A DNA stretch of 64,000 nt from Stictocephala bisonia (GCA_035578905.1 JAQJVL010000174.1:607253-671252); one strand, 5' to 3'; shown: positions 1 through 13,640, counted from the first letter of the stretch. Notes: generated by a model not told the origin, from the sequence alone. Made by a program: numbers and translations.

Positions 1-74
1 GCCAACACATCGTTAAGAAATATATTATTAAATAGTTAGTTTATGTGGTGTTTAATTCCTTCATCATTACAAAT

Positions 75-945
75 TATAGTCCGCGCAGAAATCATTTGTA
101 CCCGAATTTGAAGGTTGTTTACAGATAACTAAGTGGCCTACGAAAAATCCAATCACACCATTGTTTTTCTAGTTTTACTTTACGTTATTACAAATTAATT
201 TAAAAATTTTATTATAATTTTAGATAATATTCAACATAGTTGAAACAAAAAAGTGCCGGATTTTCACTGTGCATCAACTTTACACTTTTACTAATAACAA
301 TCCCGTTAACGTATCGCATTTATATTTTAATACGTGGTTGATAGAAATGTTTTCTATAATTTTATAATTTTAAGAATTTTATAAATTTATAAAAAGGAAA
401 AATAGTCTCATCAATTTCTGAAACAACGTTTTCTTGGCTTCTAGGGATCGTAAATTAATTACCTGATCAGGTTGTAATCCTTATGACATGTATAGTTACG
501 GTACATTACTTTCATAAGTGTACGTAAATGCAGTGATTTGTAAATCGACTTAATTCGACCTCCTGATGCCAAGAAAAAGTTATTTTATAAAATTAATAAG
601 AACTATTTTTTTTTGAAAAATTAAAAGTCTGAAATTTATAAATATTTAGAAAACTGTTCGTTCAACCATATATTAAAATATAAACGCGCTTCATTAACGA
701 TTTAAAATAATAATAAAAGTGTAAAGTTGATGCACAGTGAAAACTAGTTTTTGTTCTGTGCTTTTGTTCCAACTAGGATGAATATTAATAAAACTTACAA
801 TACAATTAAAAAATGAATATGCTATAACGTAAAATTAAACGAGGAAAACAATGGTGTGATTGGATTTGTCATAGGCCTCTTAATTTCTAAGTAAACAACC
901 TTCAAACTCGGGTGCACGTAATTACTGCGCCGACATTAGGAGTAA
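75..945. mobile_element. Long inverted-repeat (foldback) element, copy 1
   Basis: The left end (GTCCGCGCAG, then a tract containing GAAGGTTGTTTAC and CCAATCACACCATTG) recurs as its reverse complement at the right end (CAATGGTGTGATTGG ... GTAAACAACCTTC ... CTGCGCCGAC). The inner parts of the arms also match: AACTTTACACTTTTA near 275 against the inverted form near 715. No ORF of note lies between them. The same termini occur at about 8470-9605 and 30022-31392, so this is a family of non-autonomous inverted-repeat transposons. I could not define a target-site duplication. Confidence 0.6.
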
Positions 946-1224
946 GTTAGTTTTAAATACACATTAAGAACAACTTGTTCTCTTACCATAGCTGTATATC
1001 AATCGCGTTCGATGCAAGATAAAAGAGTTAATATCCAGTGCAATTAATCAAGGAAAATATTTTAAATATACAAACTAAACTGGGAAAGTGGGAAGGAACT
1101 ACATTTATTGCTACCCCTTGTCAACCTTCGTCAAATTTCTAAGCCTTGGGTGGAGCAAAAAACTTTATTTTGTATTCATTGGCTTGAGTTCCACTCTAAC
1201 CTACATTAACAGACGGTCCTACCA
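946..1224. other. AT-rich intergenic DNA
   Basis: I see no gene, RNA or repeat boundary here. Confidence 0.4.
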
Positions 1225-1980
1225 AGGAATGGCAAATATTTTCACCAAATCGATATATTGAATTATCGAAATATCGCAAACCATATATCGATCTCACGAT
1301 AGTATCGAAAGAAAAATATCGATATACCGGACCTGTAAAAGAATTATCTGATTAAAATTATGCACTAACTCTTATGTCATGATAAAAAAACACTAATGTT
1401 TTGCTGTCACTATTTAGAATAGCCTTTTGAAGGTAAAAATTAAATACATATATCCACACGAAACAAATTGTAGTCTGTGGGGTCGATTGAAAAAAAAGAA
1501 AATAATAATTATACAGTAATAAAAATCAAAATAAGAATAATTATGCCTATAATTATTGTAATAATGTATAGCCTAAAAGAGTAATGTAATAACATTGTTA
1601 TTTTTGTTTTCAGCATTTAAAAATGCCATTAGGCTTCTTGTAAACACTATATTGAAAAAATTAATTCACTAAATTTACTTCCAATGGGAATCTCAGTCAG
1701 CGTTGCCAACTCACACACAACTGCATTTACCCGTTCCACCCACCGCAGCTGGTCTACAATAAACCACATTTTGGTGCGTTAACCGCTCGTTAAAAAAAAC
1801 TTTATTGTTTTAATGCATGTTTTGAACAATATTTTAATGCATGTTTTGAACGATATGCTTATCGGACCATACTATCGAAAGAAAACTTCGATACTAATAT
1901 ATCGATATATCAAATCAAATTTATCGCCAATTACGATACATCGATAATTCCGATACATCAATATACCGTTGCCATCCCTT
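1225..1980. mobile_element. hAT-like MITE rich in ATCGAT, copy 1
   Basis: The ends read AGGAATGGCAAA and TTGCCATCCCTT, an imperfect 11-12 bp terminal inverted repeat of the AGGGATGGCAA type common in hAT-derived MITEs. The subterminal 100 bp on each side are packed with ATCGATAT-like palindromes. The core (ATGCCATTAGGCTTCTT near 1623) is shared with the copy at 53386-54062. It has no coding capacity. Confidence 0.55.
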
Positions 1981-2167
1981 ATTCTACCTCCAACCGTGCT
2001 GTCAGGCAAACAGTTCTGCGATACTCCATCTATCACTCCTCGTCGTCTGGTCAACGGAAGTGTGAAGGCTGTGTTGGTACAGATATCTACAATCGGGCGA
2101 AACTGAACATTTTCTCACTATGTTTAGGAGTCCCGTGATTATTTGAAAGTGTGTAGGAGTAAACCTA

Positions 2168-2553
2168 GTCACAGATAAAAGTGAAACAGAGGTCGCTTTC
2201 TAAAGTACATCTTTAGGGCCTTTTTCTAAGTGTCCCCCCATTTGTTTAGCAATAATTAATCGTCAATCAAAGTAGAAATTTGATATTTATGATCAACATC
2301 ACTTGACAATTATCAAAGATACATTGTTTGTAAGTTTAGTTTAATTGTTATAGACTTGGTAGACAATTTTTACCATATGCGGGGTCATTACGAAAAAACC
2401 TTATCTTTAAACATCTTTAGTAATGATAATTACTACGTTTATCCTTGTGGATTTGAGGGAATAATGGAACTGACAAGGTGCTGGCTCAGTCATCACATGG
2501 CAAACTCGACACAAGTTGAGCGACAGCGACCTCTGTTTATTTCTTCTCTGTGG
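2168..2553. mobile_element. MITE with CCACAGAGAA-type inverted ends
   Basis: The ends contain AAACAGAGGTCGCT and its reverse complement AGCGACCTCTGTTT, followed by TTCTCTGTGG. The interior segment TTACTACGTTTATCCTTG ... GGAACTGACAAGGT is shared with 33518-33773. The 92-codon ORF inside is a chance reading of the repeat. Confidence 0.5.
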
Positions 2554-3060
2554 CCTATTACGGCATCTATGAAACGTAAAAGTCCTCTTGGAACGTTCCC
2601 ATCTAAAATCTTAACATGTTCATTCTATTATTGATAATTTTTAGTAGTGAAAATCAAAGAAAGGTTTGGTTTGAAATAAGACAAGTTCTATGTCATTGCG
2701 AAGAGTGGTTTCTAGAAAATCATGGAAATATTTATGCAGTTTAGCTTTACATAGATTTTTTGTGATTCTTCGAGTGTTTGCAACTATGTGTTGCGCAACG
2801 TGGGATACATGAGAAGTTGTGGTTAAAAATTTATGATTTGACTAATAAATAAGTTCAAATTTATAGTATACAATTTAACATAAAAGTATTATTGTACAAA
2901 CTGCATTTACTTGTCGTAGGAATGTGCATTGGCGCACATAAAATGAATTTAAAATTAATCTATGTTTGAGCCATAAAGTCGCATGTCAGGTAGCTGTCGT
3001 CACAAAATCGTTTCTGTTGTTTGAACAATATTTGTTAGAGTTGCATTGTTCATAGCGGCA
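2554..3060. other. AT-rich DNA without features
   Basis: Nothing recognisable on either strand. Confidence 0.4.
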
Positions 3061-3235
3061 AATTTATTGGAGATTTCCAACACTTGAAGTGTTTCTAAAA
3101 CTAACACAACGTTTCGACAAGTATAGAACTCCTTTCGTCTTCAGGTGTTATTTACTACCTTAGTTATATAGTAACCTACTTATAAAAATTAGTTTTATAA
3201 GTAGGATAAAGTAGTAAGTAGCACCAGAAGACGAG
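3061..3235 (-). other. Hammerhead-like motif in an imperfect inverted repeat
   Basis: On the minus strand CTGAAGA (3144-3138) is followed by a short stem-loop region and GAAACG (GAAA at 3115-3112). This order, CTGANGA then a stem then GAAA, is the hammerhead ribozyme core. A palindrome with arms around TATAAGTAG / CTACTTATA lies just right of it. The stem is weak, so this may be a decayed Penelope-like or foldback terminus and not an active ribozyme. Confidence 0.3.
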
Positions 3236-3238
3236 TGT

Positions 3239-3337
3239 AGTTTGACACAAGACAGTGGAGTTTGACACAAGACAGTGGAGTTTGACACAGGACAGTGGAG
3301 TTTGACACAGGACAGTGGAGTTTGACACAAGACAGTG
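3239..3337. repeat. 20-bp tandem repeat, five copies
   Basis: Five consecutive copies of GTTTGACACAAGACAGTGGA, differing at one A/G position. They immediately follow the inverted repeat to the left. Confidence 0.9.
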
Positions 3338-4860
3338 TTTTACTGTCTTGCAGCACTAAAACTGTTACCTGCATAAAACATATTCTACTTTACTTCAAAA
3401 TAACTTAATCAAATAAATGTTGAACTGAAAAAAATAAACAGTTAAAATTACACTATATTCTTATTTCGCAATGAAGTGTTTTTAAAATCATTTATCTAGA
3501 ACCATCTGGTGTTAACCACAGGCTGGAACTCACTACCCCACGAACGTGGAGTAGGAAATTGGGCTTGCCGAAGAATCCACGAGAGAGCGTTTTATAAACG
3601 GTGGACATTGTTTTTCTAAAATTGTATAACGGATGCATATATCCCGAATTGGATATTTTCGTTAACGTAGGCATATTTTGAAAAATATTGCATAAAATTA
3701 ACAAACAATAAAATAACAAGGTCAACTTCAATTCGAATTGGTTATAAATTCATTAATATGAGTAACACTTTTTATTAGGCATATTAAAAGCTTAGAGCAA
3801 TCATTCAGCTTTTGACTGTAGTTCTTGAAATTTTCAAAACAGTAGTACGGTAGGTGAAAATGAGAGCGTTTTTACTTTCTCTCACATGCGTTAGCATAGA
3901 CAAAGAATAGTGATCGTAAAAAAATGGTTTTACAAGTTGGTCTAAAAATCCATTTTAGGGTCCCCTGAACCCAAAAAAGTGGGTTTCGTAAAAAGATGTT
4001 GGTGTCTGTCCGTAGGTGTGTATGTGCAGTTCACTGGAAACCAAACGGATGAATCAATTTTTATGAAATTTGGTATGTAGGTGTATTTAGCCAATATTTA
4101 AAGACAATTTTTCACTTTTTGAATTTTTTTTATTTTTACGAGCAAAAACACTAAAAAAAGGAATTTGAAAAAATTCTCAAACAATTTTGATTACATTTTC
4201 AGGAAAGAAGTAAAATACAATTTAAAATATTTTAGTAAAAACAGCATGTCTCTAACTTGTATAGTTATTGAGTTTAATATTTTTTACGGGTAAAATATAA
4301 AAAAATACAAATTTTCAAGCTTTATTCTAACGATTTTGATTAAATTGTCTGTTAAAATGTAAATTAAAATTTAAAATATTTTACTTCCACCCCAATATAT
4401 TGGGGCTGGAGGCCGAAGGCCGGAATCCACAACTCAAGTTGTTGAAGGTTGTTTACCTAAAATCGGCTATGTGATTAATTGAACAGCTGTTTTTGAAGAT
4501 TATTTTTTTCAAACTCTTATTTCAATAAAATAAGTGTTTAGTTTGTATATTCCTCAGAAATTAACATCTGTTTTTATTTGAATGTGTTTTACATACTTTA
4601 CCATTTATTTTTTTAGTAAAAATTAAGAGAAGTTTCAACTAAAATAATAAAACTAAAAATATAAAGATGCCAACTTGTTTAAATTAATGTTGGAATGACG
4701 TAATAATAAAATTACGATAAATAAAACTACAAAAAATATTTATAACTATGTCTCTGTCATTAGAGGGGGCTAAACTAAAAACAAAAAAGTTGATACAATA
4801 CAATTTAATATAAAACATTTAAGAACCAACCTAAAAATGCAGCCAGATATTGTCTGAATA
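3338..4860. other. AT-rich DNA with a probable old repeat
   Basis: No gene is seen. The stretch around 3950-4110 (GTGTCTGTCCGTAGGTGTGT, then AAATTTGGTATGTAGGTG) has the look of a dispersed arthropod transposon end, but I cannot assign a family. The rest is low-complexity AT-rich sequence. Confidence 0.35.
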
Positions 4861-5170
4861 TCGCCTTGGAAGACATGGTGTCCTCTGGCGGAAGGGGTAA
4901 GATTCAAGAGGGTGCACGGAAGTCGTCAGCACTGTCAGACAGTCTGGTGTAGGGGCGCCACAAGCGCATCACAGTGTCCTCAGGCGGCCGGCTCGCGCTG
5001 AAATGCCGCTCCGTCAGTCGGAGCGTCCGAGCTACGCTCCCGAGATCAGTGCTGCAAACTGCAGGCCGCAGACAAATATCCCGCAAGGTCGTCTACGGTC
5101 ATAACGGTGCATTCTCCTCAGATGAGAGGGCGGCTGCACCTGTCATGCAACTTTCTTATCTATCCTGCCG
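4861..5170. other. Isolated GC/CpG-rich block
   Basis: About 300 bp of clearly GC-rich, CpG-containing sequence stands out in AT-rich surroundings. ORFs of 60 and 80 codons exist on opposite strands, but neither has recognisable motifs. It could be an orphan exon, a promoter-type CpG block, or the 5' part of a mobile element. Confidence 0.3.
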
Positions 5171-8100
5171 AACCTCACGTTCTTTGTTTATACGATTATT
5201 CTTTTGTCATTTTTAATTAGCGTGGTTTAATTAGCGTTTATGTATTTTGATTATGTTTGGTATGCATAAAAATAACCTTTTACATTTTTGTTTGTATAAT
5301 CAAATAATTAATAGAGTTCACAATTAGTGGTGTAATATGGGATGCGTTCACGGCCTAGGTCATTCGATAAATGATAAATACATCATAAATAACTAAATAC
5401 ATTTAATAAATCACTAAAACACATTATAACACATCCACACAGAAGCTTTAATTTTGAATGTAAATTCGCAAAAGAGATTCGTTCGGTTTTGAATTTATTT
5501 TTCTTTCTCTTCCCCATAAATATTACAGATGCTTTGTTTTTAGTACACATTTCATTATATATGTTTTTATAATAAATATGCATTCTTGATTCCTAAAGTA
5601 TTTCCTATTGGAAACATAACTGTAAATCAACTAAAATAATAAAACAAACCAATAAAATTAGTTGACATGATTGATAGATAATGGTTATTGTAATTGAAAG
5701 GAGTACAAATAAAATTTAATGTTCCTTTATCGTTTGATTATTAACATTAATTTACTACATATTTATTTATGATACGTTATATTTAATTAATAATTAATTG
5801 GAATTATAATTTATGTACCAGAATAATTATTAAAAAAAAAACACACAAGAAATACTATCTGTAGGCATAAAATTAACTATTATTCAAAGGCATTAATAGA
5901 TCTTTCCCATTAATTCACTACCATAACCATAACTTAGGTTAACCGTAACATAACTAAACCTAACCTAACCTAACATAGCCTAAATAAACTTAACATAACC
6001 TAACAAAACCGAACATAACCTAACGAAAGTTGTGGTACTGAATGAACGCAAATCCTATTAATTAAATGATTAAATCCATGGTATGACGTAATAAAGTTAT
6101 TTTTATTGCATAAGTTATAGTATAAGCTACAATATATTATATTTTGAACGAGCCATAAGTATTAACAATATTTATTTCCTAGCTAAAATAAGTTTATAAT
6201 TTAGACTCCATTCTCTTCACATAAAATTATCACCATTATGTTGTGAAATCAGTAGGAGAAATTCAGTATGAGCGATTGGCGACTCAGAAGGGAATGACCC
6301 GGCAGTGGAGCCGTGCCACTGACATTGGCGGCTGATAACAAACACAACTTTAGTCTGTTTACTTATCGACTCAGTCACGTGCGGACGATGTAACCAGCCC
6401 ATTTATCTGTGGCGTACATGCATTATGAATATCTAAATGTAACATCAACAGCGTACAAGTCCAGCCACAGGCCATTCATACTCCTTCCACTCACAGGCAA
6501 TGTACATACCCTCATACAGTACATAATATACATTATGACAACATTAGTCAGATATATATATTTTCCATCAATTAGCATAGAGCTAAACGGTTTATATGCG
6601 CACTGCAGAAATATGTATTTGCGCCTGCGAAATAAATTAAATTGAACATTAGGAAATGCAGTATATCAATAGCTCTGCATTAAAATGTATGCACTATAGA
6701 CTACAACGAATTCGTGAGATAATATAAATAACAAATTAAATATGAATATGAATAAATAACAAGAGATACATAGATACAATAACAAAATAAACTCAACAAT
6801 ACAAGTCCATTTGCCGTATAAAAATACTGATAAATATAATGAGTTTTGTTGTATTTATAATTTAAAAAATCTTATTATTTACATACGAGTACCTCCTGGA
6901 TTATTGGTATAAAGAATGTCTATAAATTACATGTCCAAACTTAAGGTCAGGGTTGCTTGTATCAAAATAAGAAAAAAATATCTCTAAGTATAGGTCCTAA
7001 AAGGCTTTCTTCTCTAGTGTGTTCAGTCCATTTGTGTATTTAAATACATTTTTGTAGGCCTATCTTAATAACCACTGCATTTAACTTGCCAAACTCACTC
7101 AATAACTCGCCTTCTTCAATGACGAACCATACATTAGTATGATCAATGCATGAAACAACACACCTAGTGTGTGACTATGTAATCAATTATTGGTATCGTC
7201 TATGTTGTTTTCGCTCCTCAGTCACATCCCTAGCGAACATTATTTACGACAACCCCTCAGCCAGGTAAGAGGCACTCCTGTGTCGCGGAATCCTTTCCAG
7301 GTCCGTCGATTATTGTCGATCCCTCAAGGGCCTGTCTCTAAGACAGGTGCAGAAAATCTAATTTATTTCCCATTTTCTCTTCACTTAGCTCATACAACTA
7401 TAAACAATTAAGACAAACGAATCTTGCTACGATGACTTTCGTAAAATTCTGTTCATATTGTTACCCAATTTCAATAAAATCGGCTAGCTTTCACTTTCCT
7501 GATTCTCTAGACATTCACTCAGAATGAACAAGTTGTTTATCATTAGGAAATTATATTGCCATGATTTTTTAAAAACAGTCCCAGATGTATCAGATAAAAT
7601 AATATTTTATCCATCCCACAGCTTTTAAAGCAAACCTACCGGCAATAAACTGAATAAACGAAAATAGTTATAAGTTTGTATCGTATTTCCTACATTAAAG
7701 TGCAGCATTACTATTAAATAATTTCTGAAACCGGTTTGTCACTAATTAATTAAGTTTGTCGAAAGCGTCATCCACGTTATTGGTGCAGTGAAGTAAACTG
7801 GCGATTGAGCGATTACTGACAATGCAAGAGCTAAATGATTGGTTTATTCGACAAGAGAGATAAACATCGGCGTTGGCTGTTTATCAAATGTATCTTTTTA
7901 AGTAAATATTTTTTTTACGACGCAAGAAAAACGTCTCTGAAACCCCACTCCCTCCCGCTCCACTTCTTACTACTTCTAAACGTTTTCCTGAAACTCGCAT
8001 TCGTTATAATTATTTGTACTTCTTCCACTCACCATATCTGATGCTGAAAGAGATATGTCCGGTAATCACAGCAAGCATTGAAAAGTGTTTATAAATTTAT

Positions 8101-8319
8101 AAAAATGTAAAGTTTTACATATAATTAGTTTATGCAACGATGGTAAAATCTCATTTAGTTTCCAATATTTAAAATTGTTATGTTTTGTAAACAATCTAAA
8201 TACTTAACTTCCCATAATTATTGTTACTAATTATTAAACATTAAATTGTAATAATAATGTTCGTAAAACCTTTTGATACATACTTAAAAATATAGTATGT
8301 TTTGCTAAGTCTCAGAGCG
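5171..8319. other. AT-rich intergenic DNA
   Basis: No convincing gene. At 5941-6030 there is a degenerate run of CCTAA/CCTAAC-like units, a decayed telomere-type or simple repeat. A moderately GC-rich patch lies at 7190-7350. The other ORFs (60-80 codons) lack coding character. Confidence 0.4.
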
Positions 8320-8520
8320 ATTAATCGATAGCTTAGTTGTTTAAAGTCCAACTTCTTAAAAGCTACAGGTTCTCAGTTCGATCCCAGAGTAAAACAAATG
8401 TTGAAAGGGGTCAGCTGATTGGCAACCACCAGATGTTCATTTGTCATTTGACTAATTACTAACGACATAAGGCATGGTCGGACTTAGTTTATAACAATGA
8501 CTAAATTCGCTTATCTACAA
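8320..8520 (+). repeat. tRNA-like SINE fragment
   Basis: AATCGATAGCTTAGTTGTTTAAAG resembles a degenerate polymerase III A box, and GGTTCTCAGTTCGATCCC resembles a B box. The downstream segment GGTCAGCTGATTGGCAACCA and the GTAACAATGACTA-type tail recur at 36090-36250 and, inverted, at 17080-17190. This fits a dispersed SINE family. Confidence 0.4.
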
Positions 8521-9605
8521 TCATCGTATTTATATTTTAATACATAGCTGTCAAAATTACTTTCTACAAGTCACAGAAATATAAACAGCTGTTCATATGA
8601 AATAGCAGATTGACATGAAATCAGCTGTTCAAAGTACACACATATATTTAAAACCTGATTAGCCTTTGGTTAAACCATTGTTTTACGTTTTGCTGCATAA
8701 CTCAGCTGTTCTGCAAGATACGAATCCATATTTGGCTATATCTTGACGATCGGCGTCTTAAGAAAAAATTTAAAAAATGTTATATCCAGGGCAATCAATA
8801 AAACTGTTCCAATAATTTGGAATGTTATTGTACACATAAAAATGAGCAAAAAACTTCATATGAAGGTATGTCATAGTCTAAATCTTTAGTTTTCCGTCTA
8901 TCTGTCTTTATGTGTTTTTTACATAAAAATTCATTACTTTGGATCCACTGAAGGTACAATTGTGAAACTTCATGATTGTACTGCCCTATAGTAGTTCTAT
9001 TTTTTTGTTGGTTAAAAAATAAATCTTCACCTGTTTCAAAATGGTGGATGTTTAATTTTTTCTGACCGAAATATCTAAAAAATGACTAATTTTAGGAACA
9101 AAATGCAATAATAACGGTTTTTAGTAAATCCTATTTAATATGCACAGTGTTTGTTTCAACAAAAACAGATAATAACGGCTGAGCTATTCTGCAAAACGTA
9201 AAACAGTGTTTTAGAGCATAAACCAAAGGCTAGTGTGGTTTTAAATATGTGTTTACTTTGAACAGCTGATTTCATGTCAATCTGCTGTTTCATACGAACA
9301 GCTGTTTATATTTCTGTGACTTGTAGAAAATAATTTTGACAGCTATGTATTAAAATATAAATACGATGCATTAACAGGTTGTTGAGTAATAAAGGATTAA
9401 AGTTTATGCGCAGTGAAATCTAGTTAAAATTCCAGTACTCTTCTTGTTCCAACTGGGATAACAATCATTAAAACTTTTAACAATAGTCATAATGCAAAAT
9501 AAAACGAGGAAAACAATGGTGTGATAGGATTTACGTAGGTCTCTTAGTTTATTAGTAAACAACCGTCAAACACGGGTGCACGTAGTTCCTGCGCCGACAG
9601 TAGGG
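8521..9605. mobile_element. Long inverted-repeat (foldback) element, copy 2
   Basis: The arms at about 8530-8725 and 9165-9370 are inverted copies of each other: ATTTATATTTTAATACATAGCTG against its reverse form, and AACAGCTGTTCATATGA against the inverted counterpart. The right terminus ends CTGCGCCGAC, as in the copies at 75-945 and 30022-31392. The left terminus is less clear and may be overlapped by the SINE. No transposase is encoded. Confidence 0.55.
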
Positions 9606-9828
9606 ACGCCGGAAGGTAGGAGTGACAGCCATGGTACAGTCGACCAGCTGGAGTCGGTTCAGGTCGGTGAGCTCAGGTTACAAGGCGGATACGTCTATTA
9701 GCCCTCAGGCAGCATGGTTAAGTAAATAAATGGTAATAAATTAGACGGCAGACGTTTCATTCATTCCTCTGATTAAATGCGTAGTAGCCAGAAACGGAGG
9801 CGAGCTGGTTGTACCACAGAGAAAAAAA

Positions 9829-10112
9829 GAAACAGATGTTGTTCCTTATGGCCGAAGCTAACATCTCAGTGGCAACCAATACTAACTTACAAGCTAACTG
9901 GCTTGTTAGTTAGCTGAAAATCGGACCAATACTACGTGGTTCGGATTCCACGTAAAGCTGTACATCCCTTAGTTGCTCTGGATATTGGGCCAGTAATAAA
10001 TAGCTCTTTCTACGGAACATTCGATCTTATTTACCAACAATGACTACACTCGTTCATCTACATCTACACTCATTCACCCCTCATATTCGGCCATATCTCT
10101 ACGATCGGCGTC
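9829..10112 (+). repeat. Dispersed SINE-like repeat (ACGTGGTTCGGATTCC family)
   Basis: Contains CTACGTGGTTCGGATTCCAC, a B-box-like segment, then TAAAGCTGTA, an AATAAATAGCTCTTTCT segment and the 3' part ACACTCATTCACCCCTCATATTCG. The same order is found at 29186-29560 (same strand) and, inverted, at 47892-48363, 57487-57938 and 61090-61340. Confidence 0.6.
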
Positions 10113-11412
10113 TTACGGACGAACAATAAACCATTAATGTAAATCTTAATAAATTTGTTGTAATAATTATTAGATTTATACTTAAAGATTTAGCGGTGAA
10201 TAAGTGGAAGGACCGACAAAGGTGTAAGTCCTTGCATTTGCGTAGCGAATGTAGAACTAACCTTTCGAAACGCAAGTTTCTTTAACTTTACACTCGTTCA
10301 GAGCACTTCTAAATGCGACCTTCTCTGTGATAATACCCAACACAATATACTAGTAGTTTAGGAAAGAGTATATATAATTGTAGTGTGTTTTGTTGCGTAA
10401 CGTCAATAATTATCACTTATTCAAAGGCTTTGTCAACGCGCCTTTAACCACGTAGACGCAACATCACGACCTAAATGTACTACGGGTTTTGCATACAAAA
10501 AAGTAATACGGCGTATCCATTCCATTACTATTTTTAATTAGAAGTATATAACAAAGAGGTAGTTTTTCTACTATATGAAATACTGTACCTAAATTCTAAA
10601 TTTTATGACTATTATTGAACGCGATTGGTTGAATTTATTGCACAAATAAATAATTATATGTATAAAAGCTGAAGAGAACTCGCTTCGCTTGGTCACCAGA
10701 GTAACTTAAAAAACTGAAACTAAAGTAGGTAACAAAATAAAAACACTCACATGATTAGCTAATACTTACAGAGGGTTTAAATTGTGTTATAAGGCCCCAT
10801 ATTTGCAAGGAGTTTAATTTTAATAATCTATTATTACCTGAATGAACACAAAGATTAACTGTAATACACAGGGGTTTTACACCTAACTTCACCTCGTAAG
10901 ACCTCTTTAAATGTAAACTTAAAGATCGATCCAAAGTTTTACACTTCGTCATTTGGTGACTAGATGATCTAGAAGTATTGAACAATTATTTGGATCTTTA
11001 GCTTACCAGGTAAGAGTTAATGTTATGATAATAGAGAAAAGGAACATAGACTATTATAGATGGTGATCCAAAGTCGAAATTTGATTAGTTAAAATATGTC
11101 AATAGAGTAATTTTTTATTCCACCTGCTTTAAATAGCGAAATTTCTCATAACAGAATTTAAATAACAGCAAGACAAATATTTTATTCACATTAGCTTGTG
11201 AAATAGTACATTCAGTTAAAAAAAGTATAAATAAATGTTGTTCAATAAATACGATTATATGGTACAAGAGAGAGGCCTTTTTGGACATTACGAACTCCAA
11301 AAACGATTTTGGTACAGTAACTTATCATGCCCGCAGGTGACCTAGAATTACGAAATATTAACGATAGCTCTGTGTTCGTCAGTGTTGACGTCTGTGACGA
11401 TTTATAATAAGA
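10113..11412. other. AT-rich DNA without recognised genes
   Basis: Only short ORFs without motifs are present (for example 76 and 61 codons on the minus strand). I see nothing I can assign. Confidence 0.4.
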
Positions 11413-11939
11413 GTAGACCTACACCCCTGCACGCTTCGCGTTCCAACCCCGACTCTCGGTGCGTTGGATACACCTGCAAGTGACTATCTGTATAACGTAA
11501 AATCACAATATTGCATGTATTTACAGTATCCCACTCACTCTACTTGCGTTGCTACCTATTTAGTAGTATAAATACCCAACAGTATCACTTAGCCTATTTC
11601 AATCGTGTTCATTTCATTTGGTTTTGTTTAACAGTTGAATGTATCAATAGGGTAATGTCAAATATACAAAATAAACATGTTTATTTATTTAAAAAACAGC
11701 TGTTAATAATTTACTATAGTCCACCCAATTTTATTCTCATGGAAAAAAGTAAATTTTGAGGGGCTGTTTGTATCCCTTAGGAATGAAGTTTCGAAAAATC
11801 CTTTCTTAATAGGTTCATTCGATACTAAAGCTAACTTCCTTTTTCGTGTAAATCCGTTCGGTGGTTTTTGTGATTTCGTGATGAGTGAGTGAGTGAGTAA
11901 GTGAATCAGTCAGTGGCATTTGGCTTTTATGTATATAGA
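11413..11939 (-). mobile_element. Non-autonomous Helitron-like element
   Basis: Read on the minus strand it starts TCTATATACATAAAAG, preceded by A, the usual TC start within an A|T target. It then has a run of TGACT/TCACT units. Near its 3' end it has GCGAAGCGTGCAGGGGTGT, very like the Helitron end at 47239-47268. The terminal CTRR is CTAC in place of CTAG, so the 3' end is decayed. No Rep/helicase is encoded. Confidence 0.5.
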
Positions 11940-12397
11940 TAAAGAGAATACGTATATTTTGGTATTTGCGTTATACTCGTCATATGATACACTCAATATT
12001 TCTGGAAGATTTATGTACGAGAATACTTGCAGTTCAATTCTTCGCCCAAGTGTTAAGGTTTTTTTTTGCAGTTTCCTGTGTAATTGTATCACTTGGCGTA
12101 TTTTACATAATGAAACGACTTAACCGTGAGAACGTGAGGAAATCCAAACAATGTTATCATTCATGGTTGAACTGATGTTAGTTCAAGGATATCTGGTTCG
12201 CTTGCAAAGATAGTCGGCAATCACTGTATAATCGAGTACTCTAAAATATTTCTTACAGTCAGGGGAATTTGGTGAAAATTGAAAATAAATTTTGAAAATA
12301 CCTGCAGTTATTGAAAGTCGGAGTTAAGTTATTATTTGGCGTTTTATACAATCATAATTGTGTTTGACTTAGTAGTTCATCCACGATTTTAAATTTG
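11940..12397. other. AT-rich DNA
   Basis: Overlapping ORFs of 60-69 codons on both strands have no recognisable motif. I see nothing else. Confidence 0.4.
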
Positions 12398-13640
12398 CAA
12401 ACCTACAATCATATTGGGTCATCACTACGTTACGACAAACTTACAATGATATTGGGTCATCACTACGTTACGACAAACTTACAATGATATTGGGTCATCA
12501 CTACGTTACGACAAACTTACAATGATATTGGGTCATCACTGCGTTACGACAAACTTACAATCATATTGGGTCATCAATACGTTACGACAAACTTACAATC
12601 ATAATGGGTCATCACTACGTTACGACAAACTTACAATCAATCATATTGGGTCATCACTGCGTTACGACAAACTTACAATAAATCATATTGGGTCATCACT
12701 GCGTTACGACAAACTTACAATCAATCATATTGGGTCATCACTACGTTACGACAAACTTACAATCAATCATATTGGGTCATCACTACGTTACGACAAACTT
12801 ACAATCATATTGGGTCATCACTACGTTACGACAAACTTACAATCATATTGGGTCATCCCTACGTTACGACAAACTTACAATCATATTGGGTCATCACTGC
12901 GTTACGACAAACTTACAATGATATTGCGTCATCACTACGTTACGACAAACTTACAATCATATTGGGTCATCACTACGTTACGACAAACTTACAATCATAT
13001 TGGGTCATCACTACGTTACGACAAACCTACAATCATATTGGGTCATCACTACGTTACGACAAACTTACAATCATATTGGGTCATCACTACGTTACGACAA
13101 ACCTACAATCATATTGGGTCATCACTACGTTACGACAAACTTACAATCATATTGGGTCATCACTACGTTACGACAAACTTACAATCATATTGGGTCATCA
13201 CTACGTTACGACAAACTTACAATCATATTGGGGCATCACTACGTTACGACAAACTTACAATCATATTGGGTCATCACTGCGTTACGACAAACTTAAAATC
13301 ATATTGGGTCATCACTACGTTACGACAAACTTACAATCATAATGGGTCATCACTACGTTACGACAAACTTACAATCATATTGGGTCATCACTACGTTACG
13401 ACAAACCTACAATCATATTGGGTCATCACTGCGTTACGACAAACTTACAATCATATTGGGTCATCACTACGTTACGACAAACTTACAATCATATTGGGTC
13501 ATCACTGCGTTACGACAAACTTACAATCATATTGGGTCATCACTACGTTACGACAAACTTACAATCATATTGGGTCATCACTACGTTACGACAAACTTAA
13601 AATCATTCATATTGGATCATCACTACGTTACGACAAACTT
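12398..13640. repeat. 38-bp minisatellite, about 32 copies
   Basis: Unit of 38 bp running ACAATCATATTGGGTCATCA then CTACGTTACGACAAACTT. A few copies carry a 4-bp insertion (CAATCAATCAT). Because 38 is not a multiple of 3 and the unit has no stop on the plus strand, it yields artificial open frames of up to 393 codons. The array ends exactly where a LINE reverse-transcriptase segment begins (CAAACTT|GTACAGTATGCTGATG). Confidence 0.95.

Noticed and set aside
5941..6030. Telomere array
   Set aside because: Only a few consecutive CCTAA units among degenerate ones; kept as a decayed simple repeat.
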